The notes: a model not told the origin generated them from the sequence alone. A stretch of 64,000 nt of DNA from UMGS1840 sp964537245 (GCA_964537245.1 CAZHZL010000003.1:1-64000); one strand, 5' to 3'. Positions 33,728 through 43,047 are shown, counted from the stretch's first letter. Translations and numbers: made by a program.

Positions 33728-36700
33728 ATGAGATTTAACGGATTTTCAAGTGTGCTCAAAAATTATGAGCCGTTTATAAATTTAAAAAACTTCATAAAAG
33801 AAAAAAACGGAAAAATCGCAGGGATTGACGGGCTTACAGACGGTGCAAAAGCACATATTGCCGCAACGCTGACAGAAGATATAAATGCACCTTGTCTCTG
33901 GATTTTAAAAAACAGTCGTGACGCAAGAAAAATTAAAAGCATGGCTGAGTTTTACGGGATAGATGTGTTTCTTCTGCCCGACCACGAATTCGTTTATTAT
34001 GAAGTATATGCTTCAAGTGAGGACGAAAAACGGGAGCGCATAAACTTTTTTGAAAATTTATATAAGAAAAAAGCAGGTCTGTATCTTGTTACTCCTGTTT
34101 CTTTTTTAGCGCCTGCGCCTGAAAAGGAAGGCTTTCTGGCACAGTCGTTTGAAATTTCAGTAGGCGATGAAATTTCTGTTAAAGAATTAGTAAAAAGACT
34201 TGATAATTTTGAAAGAACAGACGAGACAGAAAGTCCCGGACAGTACAGCGTTCGCGGCGGAATAACGGATATATTTCCCTACACAGCAAAGCTTCCTTAC
34301 AGAATAGAATTTTTTGGTGATGAAATTGATTCTATAAGAACCTTTGACACCATAACAAAGCTTAGTATTGAAAAGGTTGATACTGCCGTTATCTCAAACT
34401 TAAGTGAATACACAATAAAAGATAAGAAAAAGCTTGCCGAAGAGCTAACAAAAGTTCTTGAAAATTCTGAAAATGAGGATTTGAACAAAATCCTTTTGCG
34501 TGATATAGAAAGAATAAAAAACAGCGAAAGTCTGCACTCTTATGACAGATATTTTCCGCTTATAACTGAAAACCTTTCAACAATTCCCGAATATATCGAC
34601 GAAGATTTTATTATAATACTTGACGACCCCAACGATATTTATGAATATTCAAGTACAATATATAAAGAGCATACAGACTACCTTTGCGAGCTTTATGAAA
34701 GAAATATAATAATAAAAGAAAACTTGAAATTCTTTAAAAATCCGCAGGATATTATAAAAAATCTGTATAAGAACAATGTTATCCATTTCGGCTTTTTAAA
34801 AAATAATTTCGGAGATAAAATCCCTGATATAAAAATAAATATTCCTACAAAAAATGTTATGTCCACAAGCGGTAGTATAACAATATTTGCAGATGAAATC
34901 AAAGAATTTTTAGAAGAGGATTATTTTGTTCTTATCCCCGGAAGAACAAAGGATAAAGCAGAAAGGCTTTCCTTTACACTCTCTAACTACGGGATAAATG
35001 CGGCTGTAATAAAGGATTTTTCAAAAATAGTAAAGGGTGTAAGCATATTGCCCTTCAGCGGTTTTTGCGAAGGGTTTTGCTATCCTGATTTAAAATTTGC
35101 ATATTTTTCCGATATATACAGCGACCAAAAAACAAAAAGGCGCAGAAAAGAATCAAAAAATGAAAACGCCATAACAAACTTTTCCGATTTATCCGAAGGA
35201 GACTGCGTTGTTCATCCCGTCCACGGTATCGGTGTATATGAAGGGATAAAACGATTAAAAATTGAAGGCGAAGAAAAAGACCTTATAAAAATCCGCTACC
35301 ACGGAAATGACAATCTTTATATACCTGTAAATCAGCTTGGCACCCTTTATAAATATGTTGGTGACGATGCAAAGACAGTCAAGCTTAACAGGCTTGGCGG
35401 AGCTGATTTTTCAAGGGTAAAAAGCAGAGTAAAAAAGAGCTGTGAGGACCTTGCGGAACAGCTTATTGAGCTTTACAAAAACAGAGAAACTGCACCCGGA
35501 TTTCAGTTTTCCGAGGATAACGATATGCAGATTCAGTTTGAAAGGACTTTTCCTTATGAGGAAACACAAGACCAGCTTGATTCTATTTATGAGGTTAAAA
35601 AGGATATGCAATCCCCTCACCCTATGGACAGACTGATATGCGGAGATGTCGGCTACGGAAAAACCGAGATTGCACTCCGCGCCGCTTTTAAAGCTGTCTG
35701 CGACGGAAAACAAGTTGCATATCTTGCACCGACAACAGTTCTTGCAAAACAGCATTATAACACATTTTGCGAAAGAATGAAGGACTTCCCTGTTACTGTC
35801 GGACTGCTTTCAAGATTTTGCACAAGAAAAGAAATAACAAGTACAATAAAAGAATTAAAATCAGGCTTATGCGATATTGTTATCGGCACACACAGACTTC
35901 TCTCTGACGATGTTGATTTCAAGGATTTGGGTCTTCTTATAGTAGACGAGGAGCAGAGATTCGGAGTTAAGCATAAAGAAAAAATAAAAGCAATGAAAAC
36001 GGGTATAGATATTCTTACCTTAAGCGCTACCCCTATCCCCCGTACCTTGAATATGGCAATGGTAGGCATAAGAGATGTTTCAACATTAAAAGAGCCTCCA
36101 TGTGACAGACACCCTGTCAGAACTTTTGTAATGGAATACAATGAAAGTATTGTCAACGACGCTATAAAAAAGGAACTTGCACGAAACGGACAGGTATTCT
36201 ACCTTTACAACAGAGTTGAAAGTATCCACTCTGTCGCCAAAAGGATTTCAGACAGCTTTCCTGACGCAACAGTCAAGGTTGCACATGGTAAACTTTCAAG
36301 AGAAGAAATGGAGAAGATATTCTACGAAATGTCTTTGGGCGAGATTGATATTTTAGTCTGCACTACAATTATTGAGACAGGTCTTGATATACCTAATGTC
36401 AACACGATGATTATTGAAAATTCAGATTATTTCGGACTTTCACAGCTTTATCAGCTAAGAGGCAGAGTCGGTCGTTCATCACGACTTGCATACTGCTATC
36501 TGACCTATCGTCCGTTTAAATCAATTTCAGATGTCAGTGAAAAAAGGCTTAAGGCAATAAAGGAATTTACCGAATTTGGCTCAGGCTTTAAAATTGCGAT
36601 GCGAGATTTGGAAATAAGAGGCGCAGGAAATATATTGGGTGCGGAACAGCACGGTCATATGGACGCGGTAGGCTACGATATGTATCTCAAGCTGCTTGAC

Positions 36701-37192
36701 GAGGCAGTAAGAGAAAAACGCGGTGAAAAAATTGAAGAAAAGATACAGTGTCACATTGATATTAAAGTCAGCGCGTTTATAGACTCGGCGTATATTTCAG
36801 ACCATAACACAAAAATGGAAATATATAAAAAAATTTCGCTTATTGAAAACGAAGAGGATTATTCCGATTTATACGATGAAATGACGGACAGATTTTCAGA
36901 TGTTCCAAAAGAAACACTTAATCTTCTTGATATATCGTATATAAAATCACTTTGTGAAAGAATAGGGATTTTTGAAGTAACTGATATAAACTCCTCAATA
37001 ACCTTTAAAATGAAAGAAATGTCAAACGAATTTGTGAGAACAGTTCTTGTTACGGACAGAAAGTATAAAGGAAAAATTCTGTTTGGTGCAGGAAAAACTC
37101 CGTATTTTACTTTAAAGCTTCTCACACTTGACAAAACAAAAGAAATAAAAGCATTCATACTTGCACTTTTATCTCTCTTAGAAAACACCTAA
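33728..37192 (+). CDS. mfd: Transcription-repair coupling factor Mfd
   Basis: Mfd pushes stalled RNA polymerase off DNA lesions and recruits UvrA. The 1154-residue protein has the normal domain order: UvrB-like N-terminus (SPGQYSVRGGITDIFPY), RNA polymerase interaction domain (GDCVVHPVHGIGVYEGI, about 495-515), SF2 translocase with Walker A GDVGYGKTEIALRAAFK, DEEQRFG, SATPIPRTLNMA, a TRG-type segment ending QLRGRVGRS, and the C-terminal D7 domain. No break is seen. It is the last gene of the operon. Confidence 0.97.
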   Translation: MRFNGFSSVLKNYEPFINLKNFIKEKNGKIAGIDGLTDGAKAHIAATLTEDINAPCLWILKNSRDARKIKSMAEFYGIDVFLLPDHEFVYYEVYASSEDEKRERINFFENLYKKKAGLYLVTPVSFLAPAPEKEGFLAQSFEISVGDEISVKELVKRLDNFERTDETESPGQYSVRGGITDIFPYTAKLPYRIEFFGDEIDSIRTFDTITKLSIEKVDTAVISNLSEYTIKDKKKLAEELTKVLENSENEDLNKILLRDIERIKNSESLHSYDRYFPLITENLSTIPEYIDEDFIIILDDPNDIYEYSSTIYKEHTDYLCELYERNIIIKENLKFFKNPQDIIKNLYKNNVIHFGFLKNNFGDKIPDIKINIPTKNVMSTSGSITIFADEIKEFLEEDYFVLIPGRTKDKAERLSFTLSNYGINAAVIKDFSKIVKGVSILPFSGFCEGFCYPDLKFAYFSDIYSDQKTKRRRKESKNENAITNFSDLSEGDCVVHPVHGIGVYEGIKRLKIEGEEKDLIKIRYHGNDNLYIPVNQLGTLYKYVGDDAKTVKLNRLGGADFSRVKSRVKKSCEDLAEQLIELYKNRETAPGFQFSEDNDMQIQFERTFPYEETQDQLDSIYEVKKDMQSPHPMDRLICGDVGYGKTEIALRAAFKAVCDGKQVAYLAPTTVLAKQHYNTFCERMKDFPVTVGLLSRFCTRKEITSTIKELKSGLCDIVIGTHRLLSDDVDFKDLGLLIVDEEQRFGVKHKEKIKAMKTGIDILTLSATPIPRTLNMAMVGIRDVSTLKEPPCDRHPVRTFVMEYNESIVNDAIKKELARNGQVFYLYNRVESIHSVAKRISDSFPDATVKVAHGKLSREEMEKIFYEMSLGEIDILVCTTIIETGLDIPNVNTMIIENSDYFGLSQLYQLRGRVGRSSRLAYCYLTYRPFKSISDVSEKRLKAIKEFTEFGSGFKIAMRDLEIRGAGNILGAEQHGHMDAVGYDMYLKLLDEAVREKRGEKIEEKIQCHIDIKVSAFIDSAYISDHNTKMEIYKKISLIENEEDYSDLYDEMTDRFSDVPKETLNLLDISYIKSLCERIGIFEVTDINSSITFKMKEMSNEFVRTVLVTDRKYKGKILFGAGKTPYFTLKLLTLDKTKEIKAFILALLSLLENT

Positions 37193-37205
37193 AAATATAC
37201 ATCGG

Positions 37206-37260
37206 GCTGTGAACAAAATGATTTTTTTAAATTGTATTGTTCACAGCTTCCTTTCTTCAT
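37206..37260 (+). terminator. Terminator after mfd
   Basis: GCTGTGAACAA (37206-37216) and TTGTTCACAGC (37237-37247) form a perfect 11-bp stem with a 20-base A/T loop, followed by a pyrimidine-rich TTCCTTTCTTC tail rather than a pure T run. Confidence 0.7.
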
Positions 37261-37261
37261 T

Positions 37262-38563
37262 TTATAAATTTTTCTTATCATCGGTTGCAGGGTTGTCAAT
37301 CACCTCACCGTTTTCTGTAAAACGGGAGCCGTGACAGGAGCAATCCCACGAATGTTCATCACGATTATATTTAAGAGCGCAGCCCATATGAGGACATCGC
37401 GGTGCTTTGAATGTCAGAATGCCCGCAAGTGCTTCTGCTGTATTTACTGCAAGCTGAGGGTGAAATATGCTTCTTTGAGGGGAATATACTGATTCATATT
37501 CATTTTTCCTCCCCTGTACCATATCCGACAAAAGCATAGCTGATGTCATCGCAGAGGTCATCCCCCATTTATTAAAGCCCGTTGCTACATATAAAAAAGG
37601 TGTGTTTTTTGAATATTGACCGATATAAGGAATACCGTCAAGCGTCATGCAATCCTGTGTTGCCCATCTGTACACAGCCTTTGAATCGGGATAATTGGAA
37701 TTTGCAAATTCCGAAAGCTCATGCCAGTTACCGCCTTTTTTTCCTGTTCGGTGACTTCCACCGCCAAGAAGCAGCATACCATCATAACTGCGAAATGACA
37801 GTCCCTTTATGTCTTCATCAATATACATATCTTTAATTTCGGGAGCATTTTTTAATGCAAGCACATAGGAACGATGTTGATACATTTTAAGAAAATATCC
37901 GCCGTGCTTATTAATAAAAGGAAAATGTGTTGCAACAATGATTTTTTCAGCTTTTATTTTGCCGTAATTTGTAATTGCGCCGTCAGGTCGCAGTTCTGTA
38001 ATTTTTGTATTTTCATAAATCGGCAAATCCTTTGCAAGAGAAAACAAAAATTTTAAAGGATGAAGCTGTGCCTGTTTTTCTACCTTCGCTGCCCCTGCAA
38101 CAGAAAACGGAAGCGGAAGATTTTCACAAAATTCAGCCTTACAACCGATTTTATCCATTGCTTTAATTTCTTTTTCAATATCATTTCTGTTATTAAGAGA
38201 ATATACAAACGAATTACATTCCTCAAAATCACACTCTGTTGGTTCGCTTAAATCACGGTATTTTTCAAGCGCTTTAAGCTGTGATAAAAAGTACATCTGT
38301 GCCGTTTCAGTTCCGAATTTATTAATTATTTTATCATATATCAGCCCATGCTGAAATGTAATTTTTGCCGTTGTGTTCTTTGTGATTCCTCCGCATATGC
38401 TGTCAGCCTCTGCAACAATGCAGTCAACGCCTTCATTTTTTAGCATATACGCACATAAAATTCCTGTTATGCCACCGCCTATAATAAGAACATCAGTCTT
38501 TATATCCCCTTTTAATGTATCAAAGCAAGGCTGTTTTGCAGTATCCTTCCATATTGATTCCAT
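37262..38563 (-). CDS. FAD-dependent oxidoreductase with C-terminal Rieske domain
   Basis: A 433-residue flavoprotein of the D-amino-acid/glycine oxidase (DadA) fold: dinucleotide motif VLIIGGGITGILCAYMLKNEG near residue 25, GITKNTTAKITFQHG, and a C-terminal ATGFNKWGMTSAM flavin-contact segment. The last 60 residues are a Rieske [2Fe-2S] domain with CPHMGCALKY and CSCHGSRF, giving the two Cys and two His ligands. Such fusions are common in Firmicutes, but the substrate is unknown. The frame is open upstream, but ATG 38563 follows GAGGTG and starts just before the conserved core. Confidence 0.9.
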   Translation of the reverse strand: MESIWKDTAKQPCFDTLKGDIKTDVLIIGGGITGILCAYMLKNEGVDCIVAEADSICGGITKNTTAKITFQHGLIYDKIINKFGTETAQMYFLSQLKALEKYRDLSEPTECDFEECNSFVYSLNNRNDIEKEIKAMDKIGCKAEFCENLPLPFSVAGAAKVEKQAQLHPLKFLFSLAKDLPIYENTKITELRPDGAITNYGKIKAEKIIVATHFPFINKHGGYFLKMYQHRSYVLALKNAPEIKDMYIDEDIKGLSFRSYDGMLLLGGGSHRTGKKGGNWHELSEFANSNYPDSKAVYRWATQDCMTLDGIPYIGQYSKNTPFLYVATGFNKWGMTSAMTSAMLLSDMVQGRKNEYESVYSPQRSIFHPQLAVNTAEALAGILTFKAPRCPHMGCALKYNRDEHSWDCSCHGSRFTENGEVIDNPATDDKKNL

Positions 38564-38607
38564 AAATTCACCTCTATATTTAGTATGCGTATTTAATATG
38601 AAAAAAT

Positions 38608-38651
38608 TCAAAAAAAGACAATCTTCCAAAAAACAGAAAATTGCCTTTTTT
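38608..38651 (-). terminator. Terminator after the LysM-CAP gene
   Basis: On the minus strand AAAAAAGGCAAT pairs with ATTGTCTTTTTT (one wobble/mismatch) around an 18-base loop, ending in T7. Confidence 0.65.
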
Positions 38652-38655
38652 AATA

Positions 38656-39258
38656 TTAACCTATAAACATCTGCGTCCAGTAGTTCCCACTTTTCACATA
38701 GCCTACTCCGATTTTTGTATACGATGAATTTAAAATATTTGCACGGTGCCCCGAAGAGTTCATCCACGCATTAACTACCGCCTGTGGCGTTGTCTGCCCT
38801 TTTGCTATATTCTCAGCGGCGCGTCTGTAAGATATGCCGAAATTTTTTATCATATCAAATGGAGAGCCATAAACAGGACTTGTGTGCGAAAAATATTTAT
38901 TATCCTTCATATCCTGAGATTTATATCTTGCTACACGGCTTAACTGCCAATCCTCAGTAAGTGTATTCAATCCGTTTTTTACCCTTATCTCATTTACAAG
39001 TCTTATTACTTCAGTTTCAAAGCTTCTTACAGATGAATCGGTAGAAGGGATATTGATTATCTGTCCCGGATAAATCAATTCCGGATTTACTATCTGCGGA
39101 TTTGCATTTTTTATTTCACTGAGTCCAACTTCATATTTTACGGCTATCTTCCACATACTGTCCCCTTTTTCAACTGTATGCGTTGCCGCCATTGCGCCAA
39201 GCGATAACATAAGGACAGCCTGTGTTGCAGCTACTGTTGATATAATTAACTTTTTCAT
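38656..39258 (-). CDS. Secreted LysM and CAP (SCP/PR1) domain protein
   Basis: A 200-residue exported protein. The signal peptide is residues 1-24 (cut near AMA-ATH). A LysM peptidoglycan- or chitin-binding domain follows (THTVEKGDSMWKIAVKYEVGLSEIKNANPQI...IYPGQIINIP, about 26-71). The C-terminal CAP domain has LVNEIRVKNGL, SQDMKDNKYFSHTSP, AAENIAKG and AWMNSSGHRANILN. This domain pair resembles YkwD/SafA-type spore or wall proteins. It has its own promoter (TTGATT-N17-TATAAT, 39320-39292). Confidence 0.92.
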   Translation of the reverse strand: MKKLIISTVAATQAVLMLSLGAMAATHTVEKGDSMWKIAVKYEVGLSEIKNANPQIVNPELIYPGQIINIPSTDSSVRSFETEVIRLVNEIRVKNGLNTLTEDWQLSRVARYKSQDMKDNKYFSHTSPVYGSPFDMIKNFGISYRRAAENIAKGQTTPQAVVNAWMNSSGHRANILNSSYTKIGVGYVKSGNYWTQMFIG

Positions 39259-39291
39259 ATTCTGTACCTCCTGAAAAATAATTACCTATCC

Positions 39292-39320
39292 ATTATACCA
39301 TAGTAAAGTATAAAAATCAA
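39292..39320 (-). promoter_or_regulatory. Promoter of the LysM-CAP gene
   Basis: Minus strand TTGATT (39320-39315), 17 bases, TATAAT (39297-39292). Confidence 0.75.
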
Positions 39321-39344
39321 ATGTAATTACTGGAAGTACGCCTG

Positions 39345-39794
39345 TTACAAAATCTCGCTACTGTCAATAACTAAAGTAAACGGACCGTCATTAATAAGAG
39401 ACACCTTCATATCTGCTCCGAAAATTCCACACTCGGTATTTTTAAAAAGCTCTTTACATCTTTTTAAAATATATTCGTAAAGCTCTTCTGCTAAATCAGG
39501 ACTTCCCGCATTTATGAAGCTCGGACGGTTACCCTTCTTACAATCTGCATAAAGAGTAAACTGAGAAACTACAAGAATTTCTCCGCCTACCTGATCTATG
39601 CTCAGATTTGTTTTTCCGTTTTCGTCCTCAAAAATTCTGAGCTTTGAAACCTTTTCTATCATTTTGTCGGCAATTTCTTTATTATCGGTATTTGAAACAC
39701 CTACAAGAAGAAGATATCCTTTTCCTATTTTTCCGGTTATTTCTCCATCAACCTTGACTTGTGCCTCAAGCACCCTTTGTAAAACAAATTTCAT
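39345..39794 (-). CDS. dtd: D-aminoacyl-tRNA deacylase
   Basis: Dtd hydrolyses D-amino acids and glycine wrongly attached to tRNA. The 149-residue protein has MKFVLQRVLEAQVKVDGE, VSQFTLYADCKKGNRPSF with the catalytic region, and NDGPFTLVID, the cross-subunit Gly-Pro motif. It is monocistronic behind a good promoter. In Firmicutes it often follows relA, which is not seen here. Confidence 0.96.
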   Translation of the reverse strand: MKFVLQRVLEAQVKVDGEITGKIGKGYLLLVGVSNTDNKEIADKMIEKVSKLRIFEDENGKTNLSIDQVGGEILVVSQFTLYADCKKGNRPSFINAGSPDLAEELYEYILKRCKELFKNTECGIFGADMKVSLINDGPFTLVIDSSEIL

Positions 39795-39841
39795 CTATAT
39801 TACCTCTTTTTCTGTTTTATTGCAAAATTTCAAGCTCTGTT

Positions 39842-39870
39842 ATAGTATCATATTTTACTGATTTTGTCAA
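39842..39870 (-). promoter_or_regulatory. Promoter of dtd
   Basis: Minus strand TTGACA (39870-39865), 17 bases, TACTAT (39847-39842). Confidence 0.8.
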
Positions 39871-39904
39871 TAGAATCAGCTTTGCAATTTTTAATTTTGC
39901 ACCA

Positions 39905-39950
39905 TAAAAAAACAAGGGGTGTTGCATTAACCACCCCTTGCAGTTTTTAA
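39905..39950 (-). terminator. Terminator after the DUF378 gene
   Basis: Minus strand CAAGGGGTGG...CACCCCTTG stem with about a 10-base loop, then TTTTTTT. Confidence 0.88.
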
Positions 39951-39955
39951 GTGCG

Positions 39956-40162
39956 TTATTTTGTTTTGGTTTCTTTATCACGAAAAAGAATTGTTATTGC
40001 CCATAGTCCTGCAATGCCGACAAGAGCAAATATAATTCTTGATATAGGTGCAGCAACGCCGCCAAAAATTGACGATACGACATCTACACCGAAAAGACCA
40101 ATACTGCCCCAGTTGAGCGCACCTACTATGACAAGTATAAGTGCTATTGTATCAATAATCAT
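39956..40162 (-). CDS. DUF378 family small membrane protein
   Basis: A 68-residue membrane protein with two hydrophobic helices. The family signature LILVIVGALNWGSIGLFGVDVVSSIFGG is followed by SRIIFALVGIAGLWAI. The function of DUF378 is not known. The ATG at 40162 has GGAGG 8 bases upstream. The longer upstream reading frame has no ribosome binding site. Confidence 0.85.
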   Translation of the reverse strand: MIIDTIALILVIVGALNWGSIGLFGVDVVSSIFGGVAAPISRIIFALVGIAGLWAITILFRDKETKTK

Positions 40163-40239
40163 AAATTTTCCTCCATTTTTAAGCGTTATTATTTTTCTGT
40201 TTATAATTATTGACACTAAAAAAAAATTTATACATTTTT

Positions 40240-41178
40240 TTAATTTTGTGTAGTGTTTTGTTGTGTTTCTGTCTCTGCTTCCGGCTTTATTCCCAGAAAT
40301 TCCGTTCTTATAAGCTCTTTTGTAGCAGGAACATCACATATTACATACGAAGCCGCTCCGATATACATAGGATAGTTCGGCATTTCATACATATGGATAC
40401 TGTCCTTGGAAAGTGTGCTTAAAAGCGGAACAAGGTCGGTAATATTATATAACGCTACATTAGTATCAAGATTTTTTTCAACCTCTTTAAAAAGATCAGC
40501 CGCTTTTGCTATAAGCTCTGCATTCAGCTTCTGCTCATAAAGCGCTTTAACAAAATTCTGCTGTGCTTCAATTCTGCCTAAATCACCTGTCGGATATGAT
40601 CTGAAACGACAGAATTGCTCTGACTTGTTTCCGTCAAGAAGCTGATATCCGGGATAAAGGTCGATATAAAGCCCCTGGTCAGGGTCCGAATATTTCATTC
40701 TTTGCGGTACATCTATATAAACCCCGCCCAGTATATCTATTATATTTGCAAAGCCTCCGGGATTAACAACGGCATAATAGTTTATCGGAAGTCCTGTAAG
40801 CTCTTTTACCTTTGATAAAATAGCGTCTACTCTCTGACCATCTCTCGCCGCAGCATAAACAGCGTTAATTTTGTTGTTCTGAGAATTTCCTATTGTTACC
40901 CTTGTGTCTCTTGGGATACTCATAACATTAAGAACGCTTCTTTTTGTATCAACAGAAGCCAGCATGATTGTATCGGTAAGAAGTCCGCCCTTATCAGTAG
41001 CAAGCAAAAGAATATTCACTCTGCCGTCAGCAACCTTTTCTACCTCTGTCACACTCTGATTTTTCACAACAGGATTCAAATACATCTGCGCCGTACTGAC
41101 TCCTGCCGTAACAGCCAAAACACAAAGTGCAGCAGCTATAATCCTTTTCACAATTTTAAAAAATATTTTCCAATCCAT
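40240..41178 (-). CDS. LytR-CpsA-Psr (LCP) family protein, copy 2
   Basis: LCP enzymes transfer undecaprenyl-linked glycans such as teichoic acid or capsule onto peptidoglycan. The 312-residue protein has a membrane anchor (about residues 10-28) and an extracytoplasmic LCP domain: NILLLATDKGGLLTDTIMLASVD, MSIPRDTRVTIG, YYAVVNPGGFANIIDILGGVYIDVP and CRFRSYPTGDLGRIEAQQNFV. The Arg usually found before [ST]DT is Leu here. It is 6 bases after the paralogue at 41185 and ends with a Glu/Gln/Thr-rich tail. Confidence 0.9.
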   Translation of the reverse strand: MDWKIFFKIVKRIIAAALCVLAVTAGVSTAQMYLNPVVKNQSVTEVEKVADGRVNILLLATDKGGLLTDTIMLASVDTKRSVLNVMSIPRDTRVTIGNSQNNKINAVYAAARDGQRVDAILSKVKELTGLPINYYAVVNPGGFANIIDILGGVYIDVPQRMKYSDPDQGLYIDLYPGYQLLDGNKSEQFCRFRSYPTGDLGRIEAQQNFVKALYEQKLNAELIAKAADLFKEVEKNLDTNVALYNITDLVPLLSTLSKDSIHMYEMPNYPMYIGAASYVICDVPATKELIRTEFLGIKPEAETETQQNTTQN

Positions 41179-41184
41179 TATTTT

Positions 41185-42072
41185 TTAGTCCTCTTTATTT
41201 TCACTCTTTGGAGTCTCTTTTTCAGTTGCTTTAAATACAGTGTCAACAAGCTCTTTTATAGCATTTTCATCAGGAACCATATACGAGGCTCCGCCTATAT
41301 ACTGAGGTGTTGACGGAAGCTGATATGCATTGAGAGTGGCATCGTTAAAATTATAAAGCGTCTTTGCCAGTCTCGAAATATCAGATAAGCCTATATTGGT
41401 TTTGAAATCGTCCTTAACCTGTGAATATATTGTCGGAAGCTTCGCGATCGTTTTTGCGTTAAGCTTCTGTTCATAAAGCGCTTTTAAAAATTCCTGTTGC
41501 GCATGAATTCTTCCCAAATCGGCATTTGCATAACCGCTTCGGTATCTTACATATTGCTCTGCCATATTTCCGTCCATATGCTGCATTCCCTCGTTAAGAT
41601 GTATATAAAGGTCCTGCGACGGATCTTCATAGTGCATATTCTGCGGAACATAAAAATCCACACCACCAAGCGCGTCTATAACATTTCTGAAGCCTTCGGG
41701 GTGAATTACAACATAATAATCAAGCTTAAGTCCGATAAGCTCCTCAATTTTCTTTTTTACAAGATTGGGACGCTTGTCCTCGTCTTCTCTCTGATATACG
41801 CTGTTCAATTTAACATTACTGCCGCTATCCAGCGTAATACGGGTATCTCTCGGGATAGACATAAGATTAAGAGACTTAGTGTGTGTATTTACATTGGCAA
41901 CCATAACTGTATCAGTAAGAAGCCTGCCCTTATCAGTAGCAAGCACAAGCACATTTACATCGCCCTTGACAAAAAGTCCCTTCAATAACATTATTGCCGA
42001 CGCTAATACAAATATTACCACAGCAACACTCATTATTTTTCTGAAAGTTCTGAAAAATAACTTATTATTCAT
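41185..42072 (-). CDS. LytR-CpsA-Psr (LCP) family protein, copy 1
   Basis: A 295-residue membrane-anchored LCP protein (anchor about residues 12-31), with NVLVLATDKGRLLTDTVMVANV, LMSIPRDTRITLD, LDYYVVIHPEGFRNVIDALGGVDFYVP and YVRYRSGYANADLGRIHAQQEFL. It is clearly a tandem duplicate of the next gene and shares the Leu replacement before TDT. It is first in a two-gene operon behind a perfect promoter. Confidence 0.9.
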   Translation of the reverse strand: MNNKLFFRTFRKIMSVAVVIFVLASAIMLLKGLFVKGDVNVLVLATDKGRLLTDTVMVANVNTHTKSLNLMSIPRDTRITLDSGSNVKLNSVYQREDEDKRPNLVKKKIEELIGLKLDYYVVIHPEGFRNVIDALGGVDFYVPQNMHYEDPSQDLYIHLNEGMQHMDGNMAEQYVRYRSGYANADLGRIHAQQEFLKALYEQKLNAKTIAKLPTIYSQVKDDFKTNIGLSDISRLAKTLYNFNDATLNAYQLPSTPQYIGGASYMVPDENAIKELVDTVFKATEKETPKSENKED

Positions 42073-42110
42073 ATCTGTCCCTCACAATTTATCATAACAT
42101 TTCATTGTAG

Positions 42111-42139
42111 ATTATAACATATTTATAATAAATTGTCAA
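42111..42139 (-). promoter_or_regulatory. Consensus sigma-A promoter of the LCP operon
   Basis: Minus strand TTGACA (42139-42134), 17 bases, TATAAT (42116-42111). Confidence 0.9.
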
Positions 42140-42173
42140 TTTATTTAACAAAATATACACAATGATAATGAAA

Positions 42174-42210
42174 AACGGACTGTTTAAAAATAATTTTTAA
42201 ACAGCCCGTT
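42174..42210 (-). terminator. Terminator after the DUF2798 gene
   Basis: AACGG-CTGTTTAAAAA and TTTTTAAACAG-CCGTT pair over 16 bp with one internal mismatch and a 3-base loop. On the minus strand TTTTT follows. Confidence 0.85.
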
Positions 42211-42316
42211 GGTTTGGGATAGGAAAAAAGCTTCAGAACGGGCAAACTGAGCCAAAGCGAAGCTTTGGGACACCCAAAGCTGTATGAGGATACAGCGAGA
42301 GGCGAAGTTTGTTCGC
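42205..42316. ncRNA. Candidate structured element of unknown function
   Basis: Within the 387-base gap 42073-42459 a GC-richer block holds consecutive perfect hairpins: CCAAAGC/GCTTTGG (42252-42268), GCTTTGGG/CCCAAAGC (42262-42280), CTGTAT/ATACAG (42280-42295) and GCGAA/TTCGC (42302-42316). The first two share an arm and cannot form together. CCCGTT (42205-42210) can also pair with AACGGG (42237-42242), competing with the terminator stem. Either strand could be the RNA. On the minus strand it would be a 3' UTR. Bases 42317-42459 are A/T tracts with nothing recognisable. Confidence 0.4.
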
Positions 42317-42459
42317 AGCAAAAAAAGAAAAATTTTTTTCAAAAAACTAATAAATTTGTCTTTTTTCTTAATTTTTTATAGTAAAAAATATTAAAATATC
42401 CTTAATTTTGATGCTTCGTTTCTTTTTTTGCGGTCTGAACTTTTTTAACATCCCCAAAA

Positions 42460-43011
42460 TTATGCATTCACACTTTTTCTTCTGAAAATTGCTTTAAATA
42501 CCGTACGAACAAACGGCTGAATGAAAAAAAGCTGTGTAAAAAATGCAAACGGAAAATTGAAGCATACGAGCTTTAAGAAATTCGCAAAAAGTGTAATCAC
42601 ATTAAAGCCTGCATAATACGGGTAGTATAAAAATGCGGCGATAAAGCTCATCGCAGGGCACATAAGTCCGACTGTTGCACAGATAATAGCTGTTTCAAAA
42701 AGTACCGGATGCGTATTTTCCGGATTAAACACCTTGCATGCAAGCTTAAACGAGCATGGACTACCCATAGAAAGCTCAAGCACAATAGCAAGAACGAACT
42801 CAACTATAACAACAGCCCATATTGGCACCATCTGTCCGCACAGCATAACTCCGCCCTGCATTTTTATCGCTTCAAGCACACTGTGTGCATTGTTTACAGC
42901 CATAAGCGTTTGACCGTTTACTACATACAGGCTGTAAAAAACATATGAGTGAACGGTGATTAAAACTGTTATAAGTGCAAAAACAGTTCTTTCAAATTGA
43001 TTTCTCGGCAT
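42460..43011 (-). CDS. DUF2798 family membrane protein
   Basis: A 183-residue membrane protein with four hydrophobic segments arranged as two similar halves (residues about 8-30 and 62-82, then 105-125 and 135-160). The phrase MPRNQFERTVFALITVLITVHSY in the first half and NPENTHPVLFETAIICATVGLMCPAMS in the second fit DUF2798 repeats, whose role is unknown. A GGAG box precedes the start. Confidence 0.72.
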   Translation of the reverse strand: MPRNQFERTVFALITVLITVHSYVFYSLYVVNGQTLMAVNNAHSVLEAIKMQGGVMLCGQMVPIWAVVIVEFVLAIVLELSMGSPCSFKLACKVFNPENTHPVLFETAIICATVGLMCPAMSFIAAFLYYPYYAGFNVITLFANFLKLVCFNFPFAFFTQLFFIQPFVRTVFKAIFRRKSVNA

Positions 43012-43047
43012 AATTTTTCTCCTTTTTTGAGTTTTGTTTTACGGCAT

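Noticed and set aside
42215..42330. Short plus-strand coding frame through the structured block
   Set aside because: A stop-free stretch exists, but there is no start with a ribosome binding site, and the palindromes explain the composition better.
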